Shown piece after piece: positions 1-13,700 of a stretch of 64,000 bases of DNA (the stretch's first letter is position 1; each line of letters opens with the position of its first letter). The position numbers and the translations under genes were made by a program. Under the pieces are notes generated by a model. It searched no databases. It had not been told where the DNA came from and worked only from the letters and a program-made list of their open reading frames with translations. The stretch spans positions 879,445 through 943,444 of the forward strand of contig VFFE01008475.1 of the NCBI GenBank assembly GCA_008921705.1. Reading direction: 5' to 3'. This DNA comes from Burhinus oedicnemus (lineage: Eukaryota > Chordata > Aves > Charadriiformes > Burhinidae).

Positions 1-354
1 CATTAAATACCTGATCGTTTGCTGTTGACTGATAGAGAAAAAAGCTTTATGCTCAGTTATTTGAAATACATTATTTCCTAATGTGTTTGCAAAGGAGTAA
101 AAAAAACCCAGATGCTTCGTTGCTCTTGTTCTGCTGGTCTCACTGATAGGTGCGAGTTCATTAAAAATCTGAAGTCTGCTTAACTTATACTGGGTTTTGT
201 TGGTGTTTTGTTTCTGCTTCATTGTGATTTTTGCCTTTGTAGGCCTAATTTGCATTTAAAATATCCTTTTTACGTGTTACTATTATTTTTCAGCTTGGAT
301 TTTTTTGTACCGTAGTTTTGTTCTGTAAGCTGCAACTCGTACTCCCTTTTTACG

Positions 355-629
355 AGGAGTGACATGGAAACGAGGAGGGGTGATGGGTACAAGTTACTCC
401 TGGGGAGATTCCGATTGGACGCAAGAGGCAAATTTGTCAGGCTGAGAACAATCAGCCATTGGAATAATCTCCCCAGGGAAGCAGCGCATTCCCCAACATC
501 GGCCACTTTTTAAGGTTCAGCTGGACAGGGTGTAGGGCCATCTTCTCTAGCCCATACTTTTGCCAAGAAAGGTTGGACCAGATGATCGTTGAGGTCCCTT
601 CCAACCTGGTATTCTATGATTCTATGATT
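355..629 (+). mobile_element. CR1 LINE 3' fragment
   Basis: It reads through the CR1 3' end (GGGTACAAGTTACTCC, AATCTCCCCAGGGAAGCAG, GGTTGGACCAGATGATCG) and stops at the octamer tail ATTCTATGATTCTATGATTG. It is 5' truncated and diverged. Confidence 0.85.
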
Positions 630-3600
630 GTATATGCATTTTATATGCCTTATTAGGGAATAGATGCCTCAATAGGGAACCTGGAATTTGAGACTGAAAT
701 GCTCTTCTAGACTACGTTGCCACTGGAAGTCCTGCTGTGACAGTCAGACCAGTGGTTGCCCGAGTATTAAAGTTTTTATTATAGACCCAGGTTTAGGCTG
801 CTGTTCTCACCTTGGCTCTGAAATTTTGAGAGTGAGATTCTTTGCTTCCCTAGCATGGAAAGGAAGGAATTTTTTCTGCTTGCATGGGATGCCTCAGAAA
901 AACTTGTTCTCTTTCCAGTTCTGTTACAGAAAAGTTAACTGCTGTTAGGCTTTCCAGGCTTCTGAAGAAAGCTGTCATTTTACAAGGAAAGCCTAATATT
1001 TAGAACTCCTGTAGATTGTTTTACTTAGCTCTGATGAAACAGGGTTGCAGTTGTCTTATTTGGAGAGATCCTAAAACCCAATTTAATTGGAATAATCTAG
1101 CTCTGCCTGTACCTCAGTGATGGGACTGCTTACTGATTTAGTTTCATCATGTCAGTGCCATGTTAAAAATTCTTATTTCACCCAATATCAATTTATTGGC
1201 AGTTGGGTTGTCACTGAGAACTTCTGTAATTTAAAAGCGAGTGGATTACTGTGTTCGCCTTAATGCCAGTAGTAGATACTAGCTATATAATCGAAGTGGT
1301 AGAACGATTAACTTCATTAACTTTCTGGACTCTCAGCACATCCAGATTTTTATTTGCATCATGGGTGTGTTGTCTGTCTGTCGTAAGCCATGTCCCCACC
1401 ACTGTAGTCTTCGTGACTGCAGCCCATCCCCTCCGTATTCCATTCTTGTCACATTGTCTTAAAATCAGCATGGTGACTGCCAGCTTATGAAGAACTCTTA
1501 GCTCTGTAACCCGCAGGCTTCTGATGTGTTTCATTAAATTCAGCTGCTTTCCAAACACATAATGATATTATTATAGACTGATGAGATGAACTGCACTCTG
1601 GTACCAAACGTGACGTTTTCCTCTGGTTCTAATTTTGTCAGAATTTGTGTGGCGCTTGAGGCCAAAACTTGACTCGGTCTGACCTCATCTCGCTGGGTCT
1701 GTTGGCATGGACTGGTCTCCGTTGGTACAAAACAACCTCCTTACTCCGTGACTTTAGCTGCTTTCCTCTATTGGGATTAAGTGATCTTACCGTACAGATA
1801 TTTAGAGTACAGCTCCAAGTGCGGAGTTTTTGTGAATGTATTAGCAGCGTAAAAGTTCCCTGTTCTTGTGTCCCAACTGCTGGTGGCTGCCCCTTTGCAG
1901 CCTCCCTTGTAGCTGTCACGGCCCCTTGCGAGGCCACACAAACTGCAGTCGATGGGGGAACCCTTCCACCTTCAAAATCAACCTTGCGAAGGAAAATGTA
2001 AATACCTTTATTGTAATTCCATGTTTCCAGGCTAGCGGCATTGTCATGAAAAAAAATAAAAAATAAAAAAAATTGCTAGTTGCACAACGTTTTGTGAATA
2101 AGCTAAGAAGCTTAACGTGGTTGATGGTCAACCTTCCAATCCATGCAACAGTCCTGAAGTTCACGTGAGAACATCGAAAGCCGCGTCCTGCGTTACCTGC
2201 TTCCCACCAGTCTTTTTCTACGCTGAACTTTAATGCAGTGTTATTTTAGGGTAATAGTCACTACTTGTAGACCGTCTAGTACCTGTCACAGTGTGACTTT
2301 TATTGAAAATAACATGCTGAGTCAGCAGTGAAGTTTTTCTGTTTGTTGAGTTCTGTGCAGCTGAAGATTATTTTTTTTCTTTTTTTTTTTTCATTTAGCA
2401 CATAGCTGCGTGCATCAGTTTGTTGTAATCAGCTGGAAATTTTTGTAGCATCTGATGGCACAGCCACTGGTTTCAAGCTGTTTGATAGAGTTACTGTTTG
2501 TGGGATTTTTTTTTTAACCATAAACCTCTGGCCATTAGGGTTCACTTGAATGCCTAGAAAAGAGAGCGCAATTTCAGATAGAAATTTCTTTTGTACTAAA
2601 GCCTACCCAGGAGCAAACGCAATTCTTGCCTCGCAGCATGTAAGAAGTGTGATAAATGTTGCTGTTACGTGCAATCCGTGGGCATTTCTAGTTGTCTACA
2701 AGACACAATTTCCACTTGCCTGTAATACAAATGAAATCTGTATTACCTATTTTGGTTTGTTCGTACAATGTGTTATTTGGGTAAGTTGTGACATTTCTAG
2801 GCCATTCTGCTCATGCCCCTCTTGAGGGGATATGTTTTGTAGCTTCCTGGACTTGTATTGTTGTGTGTTCTTCCTTGAACGCTTGCTTTCCAGCGTACTG
2901 AGCTTCGATGACTTGATTCAGGATTGTATTTCTCAAAAAAGAATCACAGTTGATGCACCCCACCTTGAAAAGGACTTTTGACTGAAAAGATGGGCGTCAT
3001 GCTGTTGGAAGAGCCACCTTTGACACCTTATACAAACTTACTCGATACAAAAATAAACCTGGCCACTTAGCGGTACCTCTGGAAATCCGGGATAGCTCCT
3101 GCCCCTCGCCGTGTGGTCAACAGAGCAGTTCCAATGCGTTCGCCAGGCTGTGGGGCAGGATCTCTCACACCCATTGAGCTATCAAAGCACGAATTGCTGT
3201 TGGGAAACGGTAGCGCTTTGAGCGTAGTTATTTTCATTCCCATGGTTAAAAATGTTTACTGACTTTTTTCGTCTACTTTAAATAAGCAAAATCGGTTTCT
3301 AGTCAGAGAAGACAAGAGATTTAAACTGCCCTAGTAACGTTGCTCCCGGGTGAAACACATAATAGCATTAATCTGCAGACATAACAATGGTGACGCTTGT
3401 GTATTGCGTGGCGATAGCCTTCTTGTCTGGACTAACAGGATGAAATATTGGCTGCGATGTCTTCTTCAGCTTCATTTTGGTGTAGCTTGTTGTTGTCTAT
3501 ATCTCCATCCATCGGGCAAATAGTAGTTTCAATTTAACTACTAAATACGTGCTTCCCAAGTCATGCTCTCATGTATGTTGGGTGAAACATCTTAAGAGAG

Positions 3601-3691
3601 TGGATGTCCTGGACACGGCCAGTGAGTGAGGGGCCTGACCAGAGCCTGAGTTCTGTGTTGAGGCTGTTGAAAGTGTCTCACACTCCTTCCT

Positions 3692-4060
3692 CACAGAATC
3701 ACAGAACCACCGGGGCTGGAAGGGACGTCTGGAGATCATCTAGTCCAACCCCCCTGCCAAAGCAGGGTCACCCAGAGCAGGTTGCACAGGATGGCGTCCA
3801 GGAGGGTTTGGAATGTCTCCAGAGTCGGAGACTCCACCACCTCTCTGGGCAGCCTCTTCCAGTGCTCTGCCACCCTCAAAGGAAAGACGTTCCTTCTCAG
3901 GTTGAGATGGAACTTCCTATGTTCAAGTTTGTGCCCGTTACCTCTTGTCCTGTCACTGGGCACCACTGCAAAAAGGCTGGTCCCATCCTCCCAGCACCCT
4001 CCCTTGAAGTATTTGTAAGCATTGATGAGATCCCCTCTGAGCCTTCTCTTCTTCTCCCGC
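3692..4060 (-). mobile_element. CR1 LINE 3' fragment, reverse
   Basis: The reverse-strand CR1 begins at its tail (CAGAATCACAGAACCACC) and proceeds through GGGACGTCTGGAGATCATCT and CTTCTCAGGTTGAGATGG to GAGATCCCCTCTGAGCCTTC. It belongs to a subfamily different from most + strand copies here. An open frame of about 190 codons across it is an accident. Confidence 0.88.
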
Positions 4061-4608
4061 CACTCCTTTGCGTTTATACAAGCAATAAGGGGGACCTTGT
4101 ATTTTGTCAGAAGATGAGAACAGCTGAAGATTTATGGTTTCGGTTAAATTCTTGTGTTTCGTGGCTTTTTAAAGCAGGCTAACCCTTCGATATTTTTAGG
4201 AGTGATTCAAATTGACTGTCATTGATATTTGTCCTTGGATAAGTGCTCACAGGTATTGCTGCTCTGAGCTACTAAGGAATTATTTTCTTTTAATGACCTG
4301 GGAATGAATACCTTACTGGTTACTGATTAGGAATGTTTGCCTTTAAATCAATTTTGAAAATCCTTTTAAAAACCACGCACCTGGCGGTGTGCCTGTCTGA
4401 TTGGAATGATTGGGAATTGAGGCACATCTCGGCACTAGATACATATACACATAGCAGGAAATCACGTCCTTCGCGAGGCAGTAATCCTGCAGTTTAAACC
4501 CCAGCAAAGATCAAGCAAGGGTTAACGTTTCAAGGGATTTTTTGTTCCGCTTCAGTTTCCAATATAAGCTGTACTTGTACCTTACTTATGAAAGCTTTTT
4601 TATTTCAG

Positions 4609-4734
4609 TGACAGCTGATGAGCTATGGAAAGGAGTTTTGGCAGAGACTGGTGTGGGAGTAAAGAAAGGAAGAGGAAAGAGAAGGAAGAAAAAGCTAAGG
4701 AAGGATCTCAATAAAGGCCAGGAGATTGGTGAAG
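4609..4734 (+). CDS. MRPS5: MRPS5 coding exon a (mitochondria-specific basic segment)
   Basis: The acceptor is TTTATTTCAG just before 4609 and the donor is GTAGAT at 4735, a rather weak site. It encodes [20 protein letters not shown] and then a lysine/arginine-rich run, matching the region just after the targeting peptide of mammalian MRPS5. It starts in the second base of a codon, so an upstream coding exon is required. Confidence 0.93.
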
Positions 4735-7700
4735 GTAGATTCACAAATAAGGGGCTGAAGACCTGTCTTGACCTTTTTGTGTATAGTGTTTCTTGATTTA
4801 ATAAATTGACAAGTTTCTTTTAATTTCCGTGGTGTCAGAACCGCTTGAGATATTTTTGTCTTTTAAAAAAAAAAATCCAGATATGGTTGTTTAATGTTAT
4901 TCTTCGGTTTTAAATATAAATTCTGTATGATAAAGCGCACTTGAAATATGTGAGAACCTTCCATTTTATTGCATTTTTCCAGTGTGCAGAGTTTCAGTCC
5001 TAATTTGGCATGAAGTGTAATTTTTCTCTGTTATTTTTAAGGACGTTCTGGTTTCCTCTGGCCTGGTCTTAATGCTCCTGTGATACAAAGTGGGAGAGTC
5101 CAGGCAGTTACTCAACGAAAAAAAGAAGAACGAGAGAGAATTCAGTCTGAAATCGTTCAGCAGAGAGATACATGGGAGAAGAAAAGGAAAGTAAAAGTTA
5201 AGAGAGAGGGAGGATGGAGTGGAAAGTGTTGGGGAGGTGTCCTTCTGGATTCTCCTGACCCAGGTCCTAATGGAGGTAAGAAAACTGAATATCTATCTTA
5301 GTCTTATTTAGCCTTTCTGATAAAAGGCTTGGAGTAAGTGAGATCCAGACCTTTCCTGTGCTTGAAAATGGATTTTATACTTCTCTCTTATATGCCCATA
5401 CATGAACCAAGGCAGCTAAATCAAAGAACGGCTTGTGTTAACACAAGTGAAATTTGTTAAATCACTGCTTAGTTTAATATAGCTGTTAGACTATTATATT
5501 ACTATTGTAATACGTTATAGACTATATGATGTTATACTGTATTATTATTATTACACTGTATTATTATGTTATAGGAGTCTTGAAGTATGGAAATATTTTT
5601 CTGTTTTCAACATCAATTGACTTGAGTATGAAATATAGTCATGCTTTTTTATAGTTTCTTAAAGGATCCCGTGGGATAAGTTAGGCTGGGGGTTTTTTTC
5701 TAGTTCATATAATTAAATATGGTTAAACATGACGTAGTTTGAATGTAGCTAATAGAAGTTATTTATTTATTTGCTGCCTAGTTAAATATCACAGTGAAAC
5801 TAGAGGTCCTGTACGTAGAGGGGAGAGGTGACCTTAACTTTTTTTACAATGCTGTTACTCAGATCACTAGAAATTCTGTAGTAGCTGTTTAACATTTAGA
5901 AGCCTAGTCCTTTTCAACTAATTAAGTATGAAAATGACTTGTTACTCATATTCAGCTGAGCTTTTTCTTGTGGAAAAAAAAAAGCATCACTTAATGATGC
6001 TTGTATGTTTATTGCCATCTTTCTGTAGGCATCTGTAAGATGAGCTAAGACAGACAGTTGATGTTTTCTAGCATTGATGTTTCAGGCTTGTTGCAGACTC
6101 CAGTCATTCTAACGGTTAAGCTTGTACATGTTTTTGGAGCTCTCTTTGTCCAGGAGTATGATCTCGCAGTGCAAGCTTGGATCTTGGAACATGCGTTGCA
6201 GCGAGTCAACATAAATGGGAAATTACATACGTGGAATCACAATTCTATTGTTGTCTGATCTTCTTGCAGTCACCTTTGCTCCCCAGTCTGCCTGGGGCTT
6301 GGCTTATTAGTTTCTTTCTGTCTGTGAATATTTTCTGGCAACATTCTACTGGACGTTAATTAAAATTTCAGGCATGCTTTGAACCAAGCCGTAAGGTAAC
6401 GGGAGCATTGTCTTTCCAGCGTGATCTAATGCCTTTGTCCATGTAGATTGAAGTTATGCTGGCGTTCTTGTAGCTTCCTGCTTTATAAATTCATGCCATT
6501 ATTGCTCTCTACTACTTCCCTGTTCCTTTCCCAGGTTTTCCATTCTTGTAGCTGGTATAGATGATTTTGTGGCTTCCATTGCCATAGTGTCTGAGATATA
6601 TTGTTTCCCTCAGATTTACCTTGTGAATTTAAGGAGAGCTTGCCTGCCAGTCTCTTTGAGTATTTTTTGGTTGTCTTCAATTTTAAGAGCAATAAATTCT
6701 ATTTTAGTATTGGCATAACACTGCAGTAAACAAATTAAAGTTTTCCTGTATTTAGTTCCCTGCATTTTACTTTATTACCTTGAAAGCAAATATTCCATGG
6801 AAGGCAGTGACATGACCATGGACTTGGCAGCCTGTCGCTGAATCTTACAACTGAAAAATGGAAGGTTTGAGAAATTATTTAGTTGTTCCAATTTCCCCAT
6901 AAGTCAGTGATGGAATATAGAGAAAGTCAAGAAAATGTCATGTTTCTAGTTTTATACTTTGAACACAAGACTATGTTGTTTCAAAATTCAAATATATTTT
7001 CAAGTAGTTTATTCCATTTAAAGAGTGACAGCTGTTGCAAACAACATTTATGCATGTATGAATTTTACCTTCCAGTGTTTTCCGTGATTTTGCTTTTGGC
7101 TGATACTATTGATGTTGATTACTTGCATTAAAGTTGGCTGTGTGGAAGCTGTAGTAGTCAGGTCAAGTTCTGCCAAAAAGAGGAAAGGGTGCTACAATCA
7201 AAATAGGAAAATGAAACTGTCAGCTTTTATTACAAGTGTGCTTGAGAAAAAGCAGTTTCTGATCCCTATACATTAATTTCCTTTTAATCTGTTGAAAATT
7301 GTGGGGATTTTCAGGTCCACGTAGTTCTTTCAGCATCTTTTTATTCAGAGAATTAATGACTTTGCAGGGGAACTGGGACATTGGCTGTGTGCAGAGCACT
7401 GTGGTGGTAGGTGGTAGGAGGAATAGACCTAAAACTGCCGAAGCCAATGAATCCTGTTGTCCCGAGACTATGGCATGGCTGGATTCCTGGTGTCTAGGCA
7501 AGCATGAGTTTTGATTGAGATTCTGCAGTTCAGCCCTTCCTAATATTCTGGTATTAGATTCTCTAGTAACAAACGGAGATGGAGCATATGCTGCAACTTC
7601 CCTTCAGCAGCATTCCTATTTTCTAATGAAAACAGGTACAGGAAGTTTGTAGAACCCTTGATGTTGTTAGCCTTCAACATCTGACAAATTTGTTTGATAT

Positions 7701-10700
7701 TGACCAATATGTTAAAAAAAAAATAGTAATTGGGGACATACTGTGATGTTATGTGCTTCATTCTTTCAGGGGAATCTTCTTCTACGGCACCTTTACTTAT
7801 TGTGCTAGCTATGCATAGAGAAAGAACAGTATTTTTCAGTTGGAAATAAAGTTCTTTTTCTTCCAAGTTTACGGTGTTTCTATGCAACGGAAGAGGCTTC
7901 AGAGAGGGAACAGCGTGCCTGTTGGCATTCACATCCTCCACTGTGAGCTAGAAGTCTACTTCTTGTAGACTAATGGATCTCTAAATTGTGCCAAGATGCT
8001 CATGTTTATAATCATCTTGGAGGTTATGATAAATGATAAAGCAGTGTTTGGTGAAGAAACGAGTCCCCAGTTCTTCACCATTATACTGTTTTCAACTCCC
8101 AAGCCTTTCTCCAGAATCTCACTGTGACTACACCAAATAAAAAAAGTATTAAATGCTTTAATTAACACTGGTCTTCTATGTTATACTGAAATGCTCTTGT
8201 CCATGAGATAGATTGGAAAAGCAGGATGTTGGAAGGATCTGTTATCAATTCTGCTTCTTATACCAAGACATTACATTTTACTCCATTGCCCATTGTTTTG
8301 GAAGTCAGTAGGTTTTTTCCACAACCAAGCTGACAATGGGATACTTTTCGTGGAAAATGTATCTGTATTAAAATACAGATCCATTATAAGTATGCTCTCA
8401 ATTGCATAAAAGGAAACAAATATATTTGCAATTTATATTCAGGTGTTTATGTGGTCATCAGGTTTTGAAACAGAAACTCAGAGAAAATGGGACCCTTCTG
8501 GCAGTATCCATGATTTGCAGCGTTTTTGTCTGCTTCCATAACATGGACTTTGAGAAATGCTGGTGGAACTGCTGAAAGCCAGGCCTAAGGGATTGACTTT
8601 TCTTCCAGCGTGTGTTGGGGTGAAGGCCCGTGGATAAGTTCTGACTGAGCTGCTGTTTGCATGGCTTTGTGCTCTCTCCTTTGACTTACCGTCTTCGGAG
8701 GTGGTATGCGTAGATGCCCATGTCATGCCCAGAACTCTCCAGTATTCTCACTCTTTCCTCCCCTACATTGTGGTGAGACATTTCAAAAACATCTTACTGC
8801 TTTGAAATCCCTTCAATGACAGAGCAGAAGCTTACTTTTTGGGGCCAGCCTTGTTTAATATGTTTATTGATGATCTGGATGAGGGGATTGAGTGCACCCT
8901 CAGTAAGTTTGCAGATGACACCAAATTAAGCGGGGGTGTTGATGTGCTTGAGGGTAGGAAGGCTCTGCAGAGAGATCTGGACAGACTGGATTGATGGGCT
9001 GAAGCCAACTGCATGAGGTTTAACAAGGCCAAGTGCCGGGTCCTGCACTTCGATCACAACAACCCCAGGCAACGCTACAGGCTTGGGGAGGAGCAGCTGG
9101 AAAGCTGCCTGGCAGAAAAGGATCTGGGGGTCCTGGTGGACAGCCGGCTGAACATGAGCCAGCAGTGTGCCCAGGTAGCCAAGAAGGCCAAGGGCATCTT
9201 GGCCTGTATCAAGAATAGTGTGGCCAGCAGGTGTAGGGCAGTGATGGTGCCCCTGTACTCAGCGCCGGTGAGGCCGCAGCTTGAGTCCTGTGTTCAGTTT
9301 TGGGCGCCACAGTCTAGGAGGGCCATTGAGGTGCTGGAGCATGTCCAGAGAAGGGCAACGAAGCTGGTGAGGGGTCTGGAGAACATGTCTTATGAGGAGC
9401 GGCTGAGGGAATTAGGATTGTTTAGTCTGGAGACGAGAAGGCTTGAGAGGAGACCTTAGTGCTCTCTACAGCTCCCTGAAAGGAGGTTGCAGTGAGATGG
9501 GCGCTGGTCTCTTCTCCCAAGTAACAGGCGATAGGACAAGAGGAAATGGGTTCAAGTTATGCCAGGGGAGGTTTAGGCTGGACATTAGGAAAATATTTTT
9601 CACTGCGAGAGTTATCAACTATTGGAAGAGGCTGCCCAGGGAGGTGGTTGAGTCACCATCCCCAGATGTGTTTGAAAGTCGTGTAGATGTGGTGCTGAGA
9701 GCCATGGTTTAGTGGCAGACCTGGTAGAGTAGGGTCAATGGTTGGACTGGATGATCTTAAAGGTCTTTTCCAACCTAAACGATTCCATGATTCTATGATC
9801 CTGTGCAGTGAAAAGGATACATTCGCCACGTAGAGCCGAATATATAACGTTCACCTGAACAGAGCTCTGTGTTCAGTGTTTCATTACCACTGACTTGAAC
9901 ATGGGTGTGACGTAGAAGCGATCTTTATTTTACAGCGCAAAATGCCTTAACTCTTACTAGACCAAAAAAATGATGCTGTAATTGTCTGTGACTGCAAAGA
10001 CATTTTTTCAGGCAGAATTTGAAATTGATGGGGGGGGGGGGAAGTCTGGCTATGTGATTCTTGATTATTTGAAGTGGCTCTGTATTATTTTGTTTTATTC
10101 CCCACCCCTTGCTGGAATTTCGCAGAAATATAGATCAAGAAATATGTGCAATTTCTTTGACTGCCTGTTGATTGTCTAATACAAGTTTCAGAATATTGTG
10201 AACAATATTGGATAATAGTTTGGCCGTAATGGAAGTGACCCTTTTTATTTTTTAATGATTTACAGCCTTTGCTTGGTGTATATGAAATTTGGGGTTCATT
10301 TACAGATTTAGGGCAGTATTTAGGGAAGAAGTCAGTTTACACTCCAGCCAGTGAAAACCCAAAACTTTCTGTTTTCATATCATGCCATGGATAGTTATTT
10401 TTCGTAGCATTTCTGCCATTGGAAAGAGTTAGGAAGAGTATCAGATATAATTTAACAAAAACGCTTCGATGTAGGTGGTAAGTTGCAGTGATTTCCAAAA
10501 GGAAGTTTCAGATTTGATTTGGAGAGGATGTATAGCTTAGCTTGCGATCAAAATATTCAATAGATTCTGAGGATGTCTCAGTTTTTCTGTCAGCTTTGCC
10601 TTCTGTGTGATGTTCAAACAAAGCAGTTAAATTTGTATGTCTTGCTGTACTATTTAAAAAAAAAAAAAAGATTATTTTTCTTCCTTTGTGCCACTCTGGT

Positions 10701-13700
10701 TATTTAGGTGGGACGGTCTTTGGAGACCGTTTCCATCTTACTTCCCTGGACATATGATACTTAAAAAGATGAGATATTGATTGCAACTGGAGGTTGGGGT
10801 CCCTAATAGAGCACAATGAATCTGTTTAATAGCTGTCATCTCTTAATTATAACGGGAGCTGTGTTGTAGTTATAGCAAGTGTAGTATTACACTTTCTGGG
10901 ATGTTACCATTTTAACTGGATTTTTTTAAACTAGTTTTCTGCACATATGTTGCTTTTACTGAAGAAATGAAAAAAAATCTATGCTTTATAAATAAGAGCT
11001 ATATGCTGTTTTTCCACTGACCTTATTCTAAAAGAGATCGAGTGAATGGAGTAAAATAAAAAAACAACATTTGAGGCCTTTTGAAAAGGCAGCAACTAAT
11101 AAAGCTCACTTTAGATACCTTTTTTCCAATTTTTTCTTACTTTTTCTACTTACTACTGAGATTAATTTCTAAATTATGGTTACATAAAAATTGTGTCCTT
11201 TTAAATTATACCGCCTAGAGGGGGCTGTGCTGACAGGGAATTAATACAAGGAAATGTAATACCCTGTTTTTCTCCCAACAGAAACTTATGAAGATTTTGA
11301 ACCAAGAGTCATTGAGGTAAGCATTACAGATCCTTTCAAGGACTTTAAATAATTATCACTATTTTATATTGAGCTTGCAATTATTTAATCAGTGTTTGCT
11401 AAGTCAATCTCACAGCGATAGGAATTAGTCTGGTATTCTGTTTCAACTGCATGACATAAGGCCCCGACGAAAAGAATGCCGGATTATGTTCTCTGTTGAG
11501 CAAATAATATCTAATTTAAAGGTGGTTTTGAGTAGCTCTGAAATGGCAAATTCCGGCAGAGAAAGCTTTAAGAGTTAACATACAACCATAATAAGGAACA
11601 CAGTAAAGCATTAGGGTTATTTCTCAGACAAAACAACAAGGAGGAAGTTGTATAATTCTGCTTGTAAAATAGTTAATTAATTAAAGGCGGGGAGCAGCAG
11701 AGAGAATGAATGGGATGAAGATCCTGTTTTGTGTGCCTCTCAAGTAATAGAATACTCACTTGTCCTAGATGTCTTAAACCTATGATACTTGTATCATCTG
11801 GGGGAAAATACTCCGACAAAATTTCCCATTCATAGTTTTATATCCACTTTGTTATTGTGCTTATTGACAGAGTAAGGATGATGGTTGTGATTGCACTAAT
11901 GCAAGTTTTGCTTCTACCCTCTCTTCTAAACGGATTATATTGCATCATCTCACTTTAAAAATATCTATCAATCAAAAGGAGTAACTGACAAAAGATGTCT
12001 GTGTTCTGACATTTTCCTTGTCTCTAATTTTTAGTAAATAAGATCTAATATATGCTGTAAATCCTGCTATCTGTATTTGCAAGTAATAAAGTTGACTCCC
12101 ACTTGCTTATCTCGTGAACTTCTGGTTGGACTTCACAGAATTATTCTCTGTACTCTTGAATTCTGGGACTGGCTGACTAGGGATTCTTAATGGAAGTCTG
12201 GAGTATTTTAAAGAACAGCATGTGTGCTGAAATGCGTTCCATGTGTCCTAGGTATTTAATGAAATATAACCACAAGGCAAAGTGCCGGGTCCTGCACTTG
12301 TGTCACAACAACCCCATGCAGCACTGGAGGCTTGGGGAAGAGTGGCTGGAAAGCTGCTTGGTAGAAAAGGACCTGGGGGTGTTGGCCAACAGGTGGCTGA
12401 ATATGAGCCAGCAGTGTGCCCAGGTGGCCAAGAAGGCCAACAGCATCCTGGCCTGTATCAGAGACAGTGTGGCCAGTGGGACTAGGGAAGGATTGTCCCG
12501 CTGTCCTTAGCAGTGGTGAGGCCCCACCTCGAGTACTGTGTTCAGTTTTGGGCCCCTCACTACAAGAAAGACATTGAGGGGCTGGAGCGTGTCCAGAGAA
12601 GGGCAACGGAGCTGGTGAGGGGTCTGGAGAACAAGTCCTGTGAGGAGCAGCTGAGGGAACTGGGGTTGTTTAGCCTGGAGAAGAGGAGGCTGAGGGGAGA
12701 CCTTATCACTCTCTACCACCACCTGAAAGGAGGTTGTAGTGAGGTGGGGGTCAATCTCTTCTCCCAAGTAACAAGTGATTGGACAAGAGGAAACAGCCTC
12801 AAGTTGCACCAGGGGAGGTTTAGATTGGATATTAGGAAAAATTTCTTCACCAACAGGGTTATCAAGCATTGGAACAGGCTGCCCAGGGAAGTGGTGGAAT
12901 CGCCATCCCTGGAGGTATTTAAGAGGTGGGTAGACGTGGTGCTGAGGGACATGGTTTAGTGGTGGACTTGGCAGTGTTACATTTACGGTTGGACTTGATG
13001 GTCTTAAAGGTCTTTTCCAACCTAAATAATTCTATGATTCTATGAAATCAGTGAATCACCTTAGAATAATTTTGTTGTGGTAAGTTAAATAGCTACAGAG
13101 ATATAAAAATATTTAATCTCTTACACTTCATGATGTTGTCACCTTTTTCAAACATAGAGTAACTTTCCAATGTGTAACTGGTTGGTGCAATCCCTTGGCT
13201 GGTGTGAAGTGATATTAGCTGCCTACTAAATCCATGTCACTCAAGATATTTGCTGACTGGCAGCAAAACTTCCAGCTAAAGGGTAAGATCCTTAATGCTA
13301 ACAAAAAAAGTTTCTTGGTGACACAAATTCCTAATGATTTCAACAGAAACACCACCTCTCTGACCACCAGTGTGGTCAGAGAAGATACTTATTTCAGATA
13401 TGATAAAGGTGGATTTTGCTTCAAGAACAAGGTAATAACTTTTTACTGCTGAAATGTAAAGTGTTAGTAATGCAGATATGTGGACTCATGTTACTTCTTG
13501 ATGGAAAAGCCATGACTGAAGGCGGCAATTTGCAACTCATTCCAAGGCAGACCATTGACAATTAGTGCTGTGCACACCCACACTATCGCAAGATATTTTA
13601 TGCTTCCCATTTATCTTACTAGTTTTTTTTTTTTATTTCAAATACATTAGTTGCTATGGAAACAATAGAACTAGTATAAGCATTGTTGGGGGGATCATGG

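Larger units (their letters stand above)
1..4608. other. MRPS5 upstream intron, mostly without features
   Basis: Apart from the CR1 fragments at 355-629 and 3692-4060, I see only AT-rich unique sequence with T tracts (for example 2371-2391). I looked for the expected exon encoding the segment before TADELWKG and did not find one with both splice sites. Small open frames here look random. Confidence 0.6.
5276..11281. other. MRPS5 intron b-c
   Basis: A 6.0-kb intron with donor GTAAGA and acceptor CCCAACAG. It contains the 0.96-kb CR1 at 8842-9802, a TTA-rich low-complexity patch at about 5500-5575 and the G12 run at 10030. The rest is AT-rich with nothing gene-like. Confidence 0.8.

Noticed and set aside
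3604..4182. A 192-codon + strand open frame
   Set aside because: It runs antisense through a reverse-oriented CR1 fragment, so it is a by-product of the repeat.
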